Shown here: piece by piece, positions 45,523-58,927 of the stretch | Position numbering within the stretch: position 1 is the stretch's first letter | How the letters are laid out: the number at the start of each line of letters is the position of its first letter | NCBI RefSeq assembly: GCF_016906535.1 | Contig: NC_057384.1 | Location: forward strand, 1,605,391-1,669,390 | Origin: Rhizoctonia solani | Lineage: Eukaryota > Basidiomycota > Agaricomycetes > Cantharellales > Ceratobasidiaceae | Direction: 5' to 3' | DNA: 64,000 nt | Translations under genes and position numbers: made by a program | Notes under the pieces: model-generated | Told to the model about the DNA's origin: nothing | Database searches by the model: none | The model's input: the letters and a program-made list of their open reading frames with translations, nothing else

Positions 45523-48500
45523 AATTTATTTCTTATCCAATTCATTACCCAGTCGCAAACTCATGGTTGAATACTGAGCCCGACTAGGCAGTTGACATGC
45601 TACTATTACGTTATTATAGAAGAAGAACAAACTAAAGAGGCCACTCCCTCCTGAAATTCAATTGGCTATGCATCTTATATGTACTGCCCATGATTAATTA
45701 AGCGTTAAATAACCATGTCTTGTAATAGATATTTTTGGTACAAGTACGATCTTCAGTTGATTGTTGTATATCTGAAACTAGAGCCTAGTTTATTAATCCG
45801 TGATTGGGCTCTCAATACAGTACAAGTATGGGATCAAGCTGCCCTTGAGCACTACCTCAAGTTATAACCAGATCCTCATGGAAGGCTCTTGGGTGCCACT
45901 CTCTCAGCCCAGGCTAATTTAATGAAATGATACAGATTAGCTACTCTCTTCGATGTTTGCATTCAACCAACTTTCCACCAAAATCCCGAAGGTACTATGT
46001 GAGTTTGAAACCGTGTGGTCTGAAAGCCGTAGGATTACCAGTCTTTAAAATGAGATTTATCCATCCATCTTTTCAGCAACGACCACGGTGAAGGTATTTA
46101 TACTCCTGCTACTCGCATACGACCTGGTTCGGCCACCTATGGTCACTGAAAAATCCGGAACGTAAAAAGACAAGAAGACGGACAACCGCGAGCGGTATTA
46201 GAAGACGAAAAGAAACGGTAAGAGGACAAACGAGGCGAGCGGCGAGATGGGAGAAGATGATGAAGAGATGATGAGGCGAACGGCGAGTCGGGGCGAGGCG
46301 AGGAAAAGTCAATGCGCGGCGGCGAGGACGTCCGAGATGAGCGAGCCTGTCCCCAGAATGGCGCGAGCGATAACGAGGGTAGGACTAACCGGCCGAACAA
46401 AATGGTGTGTATGCGGTGCTTCAAGCGATGAAATACGGGTGTCAGACACGTTCTCGATAGTGTAAAGAGTGGCGATATAGATTAATAGATTGCCGGAGCT
46501 AAAGATAAAAGGAAAGACAAAACAGGAGGCCAATCGTGCGTAGATAGTGGCCCTGGCGGCTAAGGGTTGGCTACAAAACGACAGCATTCTTATACTGGGG
46601 AAAAGAAAAGGGCAAGGCACGAACGCAGGGATAAATCCAATTAAAGGTAAAATATATGCGTTTTAAGCGCCTATCTTCTGCAGTATGCCCGCCCTTTGGC
46701 CGGGTGTTACACCACCCAGCTCCCTCGGTAGCGCAGTCCCGGTAGCATTCCGGTTTAGCTTGTCACCTCTCAAGTCCCCATCCCTTCCGTCGTCCAGCCC
46801 TGGCGGTATGCATGTTATTATTTATACTCATATCATCTCCTGTATGCTGCACTTGTCCAAGGTCAAGATTGACTTTAATCTATGAGTGCGTGTAGTGTCT
46901 ATCTACCAAGCTCTTCATCGTTGCGTACGTTCTATTACTGAAATGCTCAAATTCACAAGATTCACACAACAGTTGCTATAACCTACGTGTACGTACTAGC
47001 ACAAGTGACGCTAGGGTTATGCATATGCATATGGTGTCCAGTGATAATCTCAGCTTCGGTAAGCACCTCCACAAAATCAGAAATTTTATCACAAAGGCGG
47101 TACTGCATATTGGCCATCAATATGTTCCCAAAATCGGGAGGCTGTTCGGTTATCGTATGGACCAAGCACGCACATACAAAGCACGCCATCGCTTATTGAT
47201 TCAGCTGCAACACTGTCAGCAAACCTCTCGTGCTTCGTTAAATGTGACCACTCAATACAAGCAATCTTTGCCTACACCGTGATTCTCTGCTAATGCAGGT
47301 TGCTTTAGTGTTCGGCTTCCATACACAGCGGCGAGAATGTTATCATCTCTTGTAAACTTATTGGGTTGTTTGTTGGAAGAAAATGTTTTATCAACTTCAA
47401 GAGGTGCCAGCGCACATAGCTGGACCATGAAATCTGATTATTCCCACGAGCTCTCCTGACAGTTCCTAATCAGGATGTTGGCCAAACACGTCTGGCTATC
47501 TAATGGCTCAGGGAACACCAGTGTTCTAATTATGCACTTTCTCTTGCTGAAGCTCTTTCCACAATGCTCGCGCTACTTCTTCTATGAACATGGCGGTGGT
47601 AGAGGAGGGGACTCGGGAATGGATTGCCGTGTTTTGGTTATATACCAACATCTTCACAGTTTGCCTGGCGTATGCGAAATATACCAAGGCTTTGGTATAG
47701 CACTACATATTCCTGCCAATAGGCTACAACCTGGCTAGTGATCCGGACTTGGTCGTATCCGAGCCCAGTATAATCGAGCTTGTTCTTCGAATTCAACAGG
47801 CTAATTTTCGAAAACCCATCTACCCAGATACTCTTTTTGAAATGTGTGGATTCGAGGATCTCAAAACAGCGTCTAACTTGGTTGCTCATAATGTATACCT
47901 ATTTATTATTCTCTGGCCATATTTTCATATCCCCGCTCTGATCATGCAGGATACTATGCCTGAAATGATATATTATTTATCTTCGGAACCTTTAGTTGAG
48001 TACTATTACATTGGGATTTCCGTAACTTTTTCAGACTTCAACTATTCCACCCTTTTGTGCCTCCGTAGTTCAAGGTTTTACTCAAATCAATCTCTGCTCT
48101 GCGCATCTATCCCATACTCTGCGTCTGAAAAGGAGCAGCTTTCTATGATGATTTTGCTAAGTATTAGATACGTCAAGCTTGTCAGGTGTCCAACACCTGC
48201 ACGGGGACGTCTCAGTACGAGCGCAGAGCGCGAGGGAGTGAGAGATGAGCGTGCGGGAACAGGAGCGTCGGCGCGGAAGTATATATAGGGCTGGGATAGG
48301 GGTGGAAGATCGCGGATCCGTCGGGGACCGGTACGGTCACGTGACTGTGCGTCAGCGCCGTGCACCTAACAAAGCGATGGTGTATTTGGCGCATGCAATA
48401 TGACACTAAATCCTGGCAAAATGGCTCCATACGGTCCTGCGCCCTTGTTTCTCATGACAAACTCAATCATATCAGTAGCTTAAAATGGCCATGCTTGACT

Positions 48501-48900
48501 CCATTTGGCTATAGCTTTATGTGTCTATTATCCCTAGACTTATCGTCTAGGCAGCAATAAAGTTATCCGCATTGTATGAATTTGTCAGGAAAAGGGATAC
48601 CTCTGCTAGATGTGTAGATGCAACTGTAGCAGTTGCGCATGCATAGACAAGGGGAATACATACATTCTAAAGTAAACTCCGCAGACACTCACGTTTTCCC
48701 AATGATCACTCTCTTCAGTGGGTGGTTCACACACCTTCCAACCCGCCGTACCCAAAGTACATACTGTGAATCCTAAAAGTACGAAAAGATCACATGAGAA
48801 CCATGTTTCTCCAGGTGCCCGCGCCCAGGCACGCTGAATCCACACACAGGGATGAGCTTAGAATGCAGATCCATCTAAATAATAGTTGGATATTGGATAG
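45523..48900. other. Gene-poor region; GA-skewed block at 46140-46620
   Basis: No gene could be supported. The minus strand of 46309-46620 encodes a hydrophobic stretch (VIARAILGTGSLISDVLAA) that resembles a helix of Agaricomycete multi-pass membrane proteins, perhaps a fragment. At 48180-48360 a GC-rich stretch contains tatatata-like sequence. Confidence 0.3.
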
Positions 48901-48970
48901 TGCCGGCACTCCGCATGTAACGCGCGATTTTCTACATCCAGGAAATCCCCACTTTGACGGTTCATTGTGT
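48901..48970 (-). mobile_element. MITE-like element, family B, partial copy 3
   Basis: The reverse complement matches the left end of the family B element (gatttcctggatgtagaaa, then cgcgcgttacatgcggagtg). About 70 bases only. Confidence 0.6.
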
Positions 48971-49643
48971 AGGTTGAGCTCGAATCACTCTTCAACGAGC
49001 TTAAACCCCGACTCCCCTGTTTACGGCTCTCGCTCACAAATCTACAGACGGTGTACATGTAGTATGAGTACAGCTCTGGGCGAGTAGAGAATATAGCTTA
49101 CTATAACTTATAATTAGACGCGTATGCAGGTACATCTGCTTGCGTGTGAGGCTTTATGATATTACAAGCTTGTACCATCGCCTTGTTAATCAATTTGGTT
49201 GCTTTTCTACTTTTCTTGATTAGCCTGTAGACTCATATGATTCGTTCCCGCTCGTAACCCTTGGGCCCTGGAATTGGGTCATTTGCTTTCTCGTAATGGG
49301 AATGGCATTAACATTTGACCAATGACTGGAAACCACGGGAACATCACTGGGCCCGACTCAGGCCTTGTTTAGGAGTTAAGTAGATAGCAACAGGCACTCC
49401 CATAGTACGCCATAACAATTGATTGTGCACATATTTTTTGGAGGTTTTTGGAAGCTTAAGTTGGTGAGGAAGTACCTCTTTATATAAAATAATTAAGAAT
49501 AAAACACCAAAGTTTGTGTGTAAAGAGAACCTTAGCGAATCTAGACCATAATACAGTAGCAGTAAAAGAGCCAATTCAGATACTGGCCGTGCGGGTTTGC
49601 TTTTGTCGGTGTATTGCAAGTTGAAATATCTTTTAAATAATAG
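48971..49643. other. No recognised gene
   Basis: Short frames only. Confidence 0.4.
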
Positions 49644-49646
49644 AAT

Positions 49647-50136
49647 GGATAGCTGCCCGCAGCGCAAAATCCTATCCTATAGCTATTCTAAGCTATTATA
49701 TCCCCACCTAAAGGCCGCGCCGGCCCTGCAGACTGACAGTCGGCATGGAGTGCTTGTGGGGCTTTCCATATATAGTCATAAGGATTGACAATGAGATCAA
49801 TCCTTACATCCAGCCGGCTGTTTTTCATCTCCTATTTGCAAAAGAGGCTATATGCTGGTAAATACCTCCGGGAGGAGATTGTCCAATGCTGCAAGTACCC
49901 AAGGTGAGCATGCGCAATTGCAGCGTACGGGAGCCTTTGAGACATAAGTTGGAGCCACTTGACATGTGGCTGCGCTTTCCACGTGACTCGGGCGACACCG
50001 CGCCAACGTTCCAATCGGGATGCCGCTGGCTGCTGTCAGTCGGCGTCATCTCTGCCGAGCCGGGCCGGCCTTTAGCTGGCGATATGATAGCTTAGAATAG
50101 CTATAGGATATTATTTCGCGCTGCGGGCAGCTATCC
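49647..50136. mobile_element. 490-bp element with about 80-bp terminal inverted repeats
   Basis: The left end ggatagctgcccgcagcgc and the inverted right end agree over about 80 bases (ggatagctgcccgcagcgcg, then cctatagctattctaagcta, then taaaggccg) with a few mismatches and a 2-base gap. Flanking 3-bp repeats aat (49644-49646 and 50137-50139) may be the TSD. There is no transposase frame, so it is a non-autonomous DNA transposon. Confidence 0.8.
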
Positions 50137-51373
50137 AATGAGCTAGTATGTCACTGCGTAGTAATCGAGTCAGTAAGTGCGATTCATTCTATGCGCAGCG
50201 CTTAACCATATGACTTGGTGAGTCTCTCAGGGTATATAAAGGCCCGCGTTCAAGCCCTCTATGTTTACTACTCACTCCTTATCTTTACTGTCGTTACTTA
50301 CATTTATCGTATACATGTTAGTTTAGTTTAGTAATATCTATATACATCAGATTTCAACATCGCATGCGTCAGATCACCTTCCTCCGCCCGAAGCAAGGTA
50401 TGGATTGCGACAGGCGACACTCTTCGAGTTAGTTAGTTATATTCTATTAAATGAATCGCATGCCAAGGGAATTGACCCTGTACTTTTGGTGATATATGAT
50501 GTGTAAAATGGGTGACTACCCGTAAGCGAGAGGACGATTCAGAAGCTCTAGATCACTCAATCATAGGTCCATATCCTACGGATTGATTCCGTTCGGGCAG
50601 TCAAGCAAACTTCAGGCGCCGGGCTTCCCCGCGAAGCCGAAAGGCCCGCAACCTCACGACTGCTTCTAAAATCTACAACGGACAAAGTGTCAGTTATTTG
50701 GCCGATTTTTAACATATATAGCTGATCGGCTCAAGTGGATGTATGAAATTAGACCCGGAAATTGGACAAATGTCCGACAGCTTCAGAAATCTCCCAATTG
50801 TAAATGGCAAGAAGAGGGATAGTAGGTGAGATACAAGTGCCTTGATTGGGTTAAATGAAATAAAGGATCTTTCTAGAGTTTTTATCATGTACATAGATGT
50901 CAGCAACTGTAATTTTTCGGTCATTTCTCGATTTAACTGTGACCTGCGAGAGGTCTTGTAAGCAAGCTAACTGACCAACCCCGTTTTTACGGCTCACTCA
51001 CAAGTATTTGGGGGCCGGCGTCCCGTGAGCACAATTCACAATGGTAATGCTTCTATTCACCTGATATTGACGTCTTTATTATCCTCTTAGTTATCGCATG
51101 TTGCCTCCCCAGCGTGAGCACTAGTACTAGTCCACGTGGGTAGCCCTAGCCACCGCTATTACAAGAGATTGCTGGAAATAGTCTTTCAGGTAGTAATGAA
51201 CTGCGGAACCCATGGTTTGTGTTTTGGGATTGAATTCAAGTTAGAAACCTTAGGCTTAAACGCGCCAAAGAAGTGGTTTCGAATTCATACCGCACCGTGT
51301 CAATTGAAGATATGTAAATACACAGACAAGCAATCTTGTGATATTCCGCCAGAAACCTAACCGGTTCGTATGT
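50137..51373. other. No recognised gene; promoter-like or LTR-like segment at the left
   Basis: About 50149-50410 starts tgtcactgcg, has tatataaagg and a following pyrimidine-rich stretch, and could be a solo LTR or a stray promoter. No TSD was found. The rest shows nothing. Confidence 0.3.
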
Positions 51374-51558
51374 CTCTGCGGGGGCCCCAAAAACCCTGGG
51401 GCGCTCTGAAGTACTCCGATTTTGGGAATCTCCTCGTTAGACATTTAAACAGAGGGATCCGGATTGCTCTGCGAGCGCTTGGGAGCACTCCACAAGCACT
51501 TCCGAGCGTCATACCGAACGCTCCCGAGTGCTCCCGAGATTTTCGGGGCCTCGTAGAG
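51374..51558 (-). mobile_element. MITE-like element, family A, copy 2 (185 bp)
   Basis: Same termini as 29657-29861 in inverted orientation: left ctctgcgggggccccaaaaa, right end inverted ctctacgaggccccgaaaat. The interior has the same gagcactc-type motifs. Confidence 0.65.
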
Positions 51559-51730
51559 CGTGTCGTCAGAGTTTCTATAGTTTCCGGGAATGGACGGTCG
51601 GGATAGTACAGAAATAGTCTATAGCTATGTAATTGTTCGTGTCAGAAATCCCCGGATGTCTACAGAGACCGTTTTCGGTACGTTTCGTCATCGAGACTGC
51701 ATCTTGCGAAAATTTCAGGATGTTTACATG

Positions 51731-52084
51731 CTACATTGATATGCTTTCGTAACTTTTTTCCGAACGCATAAATCGAGTTTTCTCCATACGATTAATGGAC
51801 AAGATGAAATACAAGTTAAGATACTGTATATGGGAGCTGACCTTGAGGCCTGCGTTACTTGTACAATCATTGATGACAAATCTTTCCCACGAATAGAAGC
51901 CGGTTGATGTGCAAGTTACAGTCGTAAATATCTTCCCGCCAGTTACTGTCAGATTGTCGCAGAAAGCAGAGCAGGACTTTTCCCCAAATGCGTGGCCCCC
52001 GCTTTCAATCTTAACCTTTACTAATGAGATGGACACATAACTGTGCCTGACTCTTTGAAATCGACAGTTTCCGCTGAAAATCAA
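51731..52084 (-). CDS. Possible cyanovirin-like (CVNH) small protein, partial
   Basis: The frame contains HAFGEKSCSAFCDNL, then TVTGGKIFTTVTCTSTG and FVINDCTSNAGLKV. The pattern (F-x-x-S-C, hydrophobic-x-Gly, L/F-T-x-x-C, then N-x-x-G-L) is suggestive of one CVNH unit, a sugar-binding fold common in fungi. The true start, introns and second unit were not found, so this is weak. Confidence 0.25.
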   Translation of the reverse strand: MIFSGNCRFQRVRHSYVSISLVKVKIESGGHAFGEKSCSAFCDNLTVTGGKIFTTVTCTSTGFYSWERFVINDCTSNAGLKVSSHIQYLNLYFILSINRMEKTRFMRSEKSYESISM

Positions 52085-52297
52085 ATGAGTTCCGAGAGGA
52101 GAATAATGGTGGGAGATGCATCAATCACGCCATATCGCCTGCAATTGGTAGCTAAGGGAAGCTCCAGGGAATGCCCGAGTCATATTGCAAAATTAACAGA
52201 GGACCCAACCACGATATCGATATAAGCTCGGGATCCACACCAGCCATTTGACCGATTCTATTTTCTTGAATCTGAGCCTAAACTTTCTAAGTCAGAT
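52085..52297. other. Promoter region of the second gamma-lyase
   Basis: Short 5' flank, nothing distinctive. Confidence 0.35.
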
Positions 52298-53853
52298 ATG
52301 GCGAACCATAGCGCTGGATTTGACACTCGTGCAGTACATGTTGGTGCAGAATGCGATCCTGGGACAGGTGCAGTTGTTAGTCCTATTTACCTAGCCTCCA
52401 CGTACAAGCAAGATGGCGTCGGGAAAAATAAGGTAAACAATTGATTTACTCTCTAAAATTTATTCATATAAACCTTTGAATGTCATTATAATAGGGTTAC
52501 GCATATACTCGTGTAGACAACCCCAATCGGAATCAACTGGAGAAATTGCTCGCCTCCCTTGAATTGGGTGGGGGAAGCGCCATCGCATTCCCTGCAGGAT
52601 CTTCTGCAACGGCAAACGCTGTACAAGCACTTGGCCAGAACCCTCATATCATATGTATAGATGATGTTTACGGCGGTACATACACGTACGTCTTGAATGT
52701 GTAGTACGACCACGTCTGACGAACTGATTTCCTCAGATATCTGACCCGGATCGCCAATGAGGTACAGGGACTCGAAACTACGTTTGTCGATCTAGAAAGA
52801 AGTTCTGACGAAGAAATAATAGCATGCTTCCGAGAGAATACCAAGGTATTTGTTCTACATTTCTTCAGAGAAATGTACATTTTGCTCCTTACACTGTGCT
52901 TTGATTAGATGGTCTGGCTTGAGCTACCCACGAACCCCTCACTGCGTGTTATCGACATTTCTAGAATTGTCCGGCTTACTCGCGCTCACCCCTCGAACCC
53001 TCTTGTACTCATAGACAACACTTTTTTGTCCCCGTTTTATTTATCTCCGTTCCTTCTTGGGGTCGACATTATTCTACACAGCCTAACCAAATATGTCAAC
53101 GGTCACTCTGACGTTCTGATGGGTGCCCTTGTTTTTCCTGCGGAGCCCAATCACCCACATGCCACAGCGTATGCCAGGCGTGCTCGCTTTCTCCAAGTAT
53201 TCTCAGGAGCCGTACCAAGTCCTCATGACTGCTGGCTAGCTCACCGTGGGGCAAAAACCATGCATCTTCGGATGCAAGCTCATGGTCGAAATGCTCTCAA
53301 AATTGCCACATACCTCCAGTCGATCGCAGGGCCCAACTCAGCTGTAGAGTCTGTTACATATCCTGGCCTAGCCACTCACCCACGCTATGAAGTCGCCCTT
53401 AGACAACTCTCTCCCACTGCCAAGGAATACATCGACAACTTGTCTCCCAATGAAACTTCCGAAGGTATCCCATATGGTGGGATGATCACATTCAGGATTA
53501 AAGGAGGCATAGATGCGGTAGAGACTTTCTTCAATCATAGCCACTATTTTCCGCTAGCCTTTAGTCTAGGTGGGGTGGAGAGCCTGGGTCAAATACCGGC
53601 GGTGATGACTCATAGGGCAAGATATATATATCTTATCATTCGATCAAGGCGCTGACGCCTCATCTTGACTTTCTAGGGCATGCCCGAGGCTCAGCGTCTT
53701 TCACTAGGAATTACGCCTAATCTGATCCGCCTAAGTATCGGAATTGAAGATCCAAAAGATCTCATTGCGGACATCAGACAAGCGCTTCAGGCTGCAGTGC
53801 CCAGCTTTGTCCCCGATGAGCCAGAACCTGCGAATACAACTCAGGCCATATGA
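52298..53853 (+). CDS. CYS3: Cystathionine gamma-lyase paralogue (copy 2)
   Basis: Same family and exon style as 41515-43077. The ATG at 52298 gives [18 protein letters not shown], then [15 protein letters not shown]. Visible sites are the phosphate loop ([19 protein letters not shown]), [13 protein letters not shown] and the Schiff-base lysine in [19 protein letters not shown] final exon, [20 protein letters not shown], and a 45-residue region follow. Introns lie after GVGKNK, after VYGGTYT, before MVWLELP and after the MTH motif. The two proteins differ at many positions but keep all catalytic residues, so both may be active. The opposite orientation suggests an old inverted duplication of about 10 kb spacing. 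Confidence 0.87.
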
Positions 53854-54886
53854 CTTCGTCTGGTTATGTATCCTTTCAGCAGCATCATTGGGCAAGTTCT
53901 AGGAGATTTGTAGCCAAGTCATATTGTCAAAGCGCTTCCAATTAACTATAGCCAGAGAATAAAGAAGAGTCAGACATTGTAGGTACCGAGTGGTTATGTA
54001 CAATTCGTTTGAAGTCCCATTAATAAGCAGCGCCATGGAATGGAACCTCGGACGGTTTGAGGTTCGCTAATATTACTGACTATGGGCTTTTTCGGGCTCG
54101 AAGGGAAACACTCCAACAGATCCAATCCACTTAGTAGCTCTTCATCCAATATGCGAAAGGTCGGAGCATTACTCCCCTCTTGATTTAACCAGTAAACCAA
54201 CGACAGTGGTCATTTTGATAACCTGAATAGCAAAACTCACGTTTTGATGTCAACATCTGATTCCTGGATTAAATGAAGGCCTTGGATAATACTTTAGTTA
54301 ATGTGTGCACGCGGGTCGACTAAATATTTCCCCCAGTTTGATGTAAGACCAGTCTGTCTCAATCTCCCATCGAGATGAACGTCCAATCTGACCAGCATTC
54401 AAAAATTAATATACAGACGTCTATTAAACACGCATGGATTAGGATTTAGACTGGAGTTTTTCTGGAGTCATCATCCAGAATATATTTTATAAGTATCCCA
54501 GTAGTGATGATTCCCTAAGTCAGGAGGGTGGTTAATGCCGTCCTCACATTTGTTCTCACATATTCACATATGAAACCTTCATTGCATCCACTAAAGCCAG
54601 GATAAGAACAGATATCGAACAAAAACGCACGTCATAAATCAATAAGAGGATCTAAGTTTCGAGGAAGTCCTCGAGCGTTGCGGTTGAAAATGTTGGGTGT
54701 ACGATCAGTGAGCGAGCAGTCTCGATTCCAGAAGTAGGGGGTAAAAATGCGAATGTAATTATGATGTTCAGTGTACGAGAGCGTAGAGATAAGTGGGCAT
54801 GAATCAAATAACCTATTCAAACGATTGGTTAAACCTATACAGCAAGAACACGCAGAGGACTCACTGGGTATCACACAATCTGGCAG
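53854..54886. other. No recognised gene
   Basis: Spacer between convergent genes; nothing identified. Confidence 0.4.
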
Positions 54887-56114
<1,228 letters not shown>

Positions 56115-56484
56115 TGTTTTATATGTATGGCCTTGTTTCGGGGCAGCGACACGAGAAAGGGACGATGATGGTGGTGGGATGGTAGAACTAATCACCCCCT
56201 TTGCTCCGCATCACGTAAGCGTTAGCCGGCTCGGCGCTTGAGCCGAGGCCACCCTTCATTGGAAACCTGGAGAGGTTAAATAACATTTATGGAAAAAAGC
56301 ACAACTGCAAGCTTCATGCTTTTCCCTATGATCATGGTGAGAAAGCGACATAAAGATAAAACTCAGAAGATCGAGAAACTTGTATAGGGCCCAATAAGTG
56401 TCCCAGAGTGATGAGTCAGATCCCAGCTCTGCAATCCGGGAAAAGCCAGACAATTATAGTGGCGGTGTACTTGGATATAGTTAA
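56115..56484. other. Promoter of RAB4; flank of the second LINE
   Basis: No gene seen. Confidence 0.4.
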
Positions 56485-56499
56485 TCACGTGTCATATTT
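56485..56499. repeat. TSD of the second LINE
   Basis: tcacgtgtcatattt, repeated at 58253-58267. Confidence 0.9.
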
Positions 56500-58252
56500 T
56501 TTTTTTTTTTTTAATACACTTCTATTGCGGAGAACAGGAGCTACATGCGAACAAGGCAAACCGCTCGAGATGATACATACAACACCATTACACAACGCAT
56601 CCCCAGTCAAACCACGCAGTAACGGAACGAGAGAAAAGAGGGCACAGAGAGAGGAAGCGCGAAATAAACGAGAAAAACATAAAAACGGCGCCTGTTGGCG
56701 TTGCAGATAGGCAGGGAGGGAAGGTCACTAAGCGGTCCCACGAGGTTAACTATAAAGTCCGATTCCAGAGTGAAGTATGAATTTCGCCACCGCCTCCAGT
56801 CCTTTGGTAGAGCCGAAGAGAGTGGAGGGGTTTAGGTCTGGTGCAGCGTTGGTAAGAATTTTACGGCTGTCCTCCGTGAGGGGGCACAGGAATAGGAGGT
56901 GGGGGACGCTTTGGATTTGTTCTCCGCACAAGCATTTGGAGGGGCCATCGATGAATGGCATTCGGTCTTTGTATTCGCCAAACCAACCGTGACCCGTCAT
57001 CACATGAACGAGGCGGGATGAGACTGATCGGGGGAGGCCGGGGGAATTGAAAATGGGGTGGAGTTTGAGAGAGGGGGGTCGGGGAATGTGCTTTCGCACG
57101 GTTTCAGAGTGTGTACTATCCGCCCAAATTTTTCCCCATGCCCTGGAGGCCCGTTGGGTGGCTCGGCACTTAGCCCACGTTGTAGTGCGATTGAAGAGCG
57201 AAGTGGGGCAGAGGTCGAGGCCCGCGCTAGCTAACCTGTCCGCGCGCTCGTTTCCTTCAATTTTGGAGTGGCCGGGGATCCATTGGACCACGAAGGATCG
57301 TCTCGGGTCGTTCGCAAGGAAAGCGTGGACTTCCTTACGGAACAGGGTTGAGGCGTACTGAGCGGGGTGCGGCTCCGCTCGGTTGATGATGCGCACAGCC
57401 GCTAAGTTGTCCGAAAAGACGTGAATTTTGTGGATGTTGTGGGACTTGGCGAACCGCACGCATCTTCGTGCTATTAGTGCGAGGGCGAGCATTTCGGCGT
57501 CGAAGATGTCTGCGCGGGGCCCAATACCGCCGCTGAACTTGGCAATTTCTGATTTTTTCCATTGGACGCTGTATCTGACTCCGACCTTGCGAACCCCTGA
57601 CCGAACTTCTTTCGAACCATCCGAGAAGCCAATCAGAGTGCCTTCGTGCGCGAGTGCGTCGATCAGGCGATTGGCGTTCTCGGCGGTCTTTGCACGGCGG
57701 GTTTTCGAGGAGCCACCGGGGGGGAACGCACATATCAGTCTGCCGGGGAACGGGTTATCGGGGCACCATGGGGGTTTGAGGTAGGGGGTTTGGAATTCGG
57801 CTTCTGGATGGGAGAGTGCTGCGAGTCGGGTGATGGGGGATGGCGTTGTTGTCGTATGACGTTTGGGCACAGGGGAGAGCGGTAAGGATGGGTCGTGTGA
57901 GTCCCAAGATGGGGGGAGACGACGGCTGATTTCGGCGAGTTTGGGGAGAGCTCTGAGTTTGGCGGCCGCGTTGGTGTTGAGTCTGTGGAGGTGGACATGG
58001 ATGGGTGGGATGGACGCGAGGTGGTGGAGAGCGGCGGTGGGGGTTGTTTTGAAGGCACCTGTTAGCCACCGAATCCCCACATTTTGTGCCTTCTGGATTG
58101 GGTCGGATAGGGACTTTTGGTGGTTGCCGTGGAACCACAGGAGCGAGCCATATGTGAGGATCGGTCGCACGCACGAGATGTAAAGGATGCGTGCGTGCCG
58201 CATTGTCATGCCCTTGACTGTATCGGCAAGCATTCGAAGGCCAGCCAGGACT
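56500..58252 (-). mobile_element. 5'-truncated LINE (second Tad1-like family), 1.75 kb
   Basis: Bounded by 15-bp direct repeats, with the poly(A) tail read as T at 56500-56512. Only the ORF2 C-terminus and 3' UTR remain, as expected from incomplete target-primed reverse transcription. The coding part is related to but clearly different from the LINE at 5135, while the last about 60 bases of the 3' UTR are nearly the same. Confidence 0.92.
56746..58252 (-). pseudogene. LINE ORF2 C-terminal fragment: RT end, RNase H, zinc motif
   Basis: The open frame continues upstream into flanking DNA (to 58296), so its apparent first residues MGDSWLKGETNMT are not LINE sequence. LINE homology begins LAGLRMLADT, equivalent to position about 16706 of the first LINE. 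RNase H residues are present (GFSDGSKEV, FDAEMLAL, FSDNLAAV, IPGHSKIEGNERADRLA). The C-terminal motif CLCGEQIQSVPHLLFLCP is also present. The fragment lacks endonuclease and most of RT, so it cannot move by itself. Confidence 0.9.
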
Positions 58253-58927
58253 TCACGTGTCATATTTGTCTCACCTTTTAACCACGAGTCCCCCAAGAGT
58301 ATTCATGCCTTCCTGTTGCCGTAGATCAGTTGAGCAACTCATCAGGACGCATTAATTTAACAAGCTTTATCCGCTCGAGAACTCTCGTCAACCCGTATCT
58401 TCGAAACCTCGCCACTCGAAACCACTTGCGATGTGATTCTGTGGCCTCATTTCAACGATTGTCCATCAACATTTCTTAAGGTTCAACGTACGTTGATCTC
58501 AAGCGCAGGCATCTCAAAATAGTCAAGCTTGACAGATAGGGCCTCGTCGCTCACCGACATATTGCTGTGGATAACCCCACAGATATCTCATTCGTACGGG
58601 AGTCCCTAACAGCTTATATGTCAGTCGCAGCGCTAAGTGCTTTACTATGATGGTTCTCGACTTCCATGGTATTTCTTTTATTTGCACCGCATGACTTATC
58701 TGACCCGAGTTATCCGTATGAATTTTAAGCTATGGTCGATCTCCGCACGTGTCGACTTTGACTCTCACTTCACGTTCCTGATTAGGAAGCCGGGAGACCC
58801 AAATTACGAAAAGGAAGACTATGTTCAGCACGGATTTCTATTCCGCTGATCAGGAAACGACAAACCTTTCAGTCTCGCTTGGAATAAGAACACAAATCCA
58901 TCGACTGGCAGACTCCCAGCTCCCGGG
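58253..58927. other. TSD (58253-58267) and unassigned flank
   Basis: No gene recognised beyond the right TSD copy of the second LINE. Confidence 0.4.

Noticed and set aside
46725..46780. tRNA-like string near ctccctcggtagcgcagtcc
   Set aside because: It resembles a D-arm but no T-arm or closing acceptor stem follows.
57735..58174. Two Pro/Ser-rich frames within the second LINE
   Set aside because: They are out-of-frame readings of the RT/RNase H coding strand.
58253..58296. The N-terminal MGDSWLKGETNMT as part of the LINE protein
   Set aside because: It is encoded outside the TSD-defined element, so it is flanking DNA that happens to be open.
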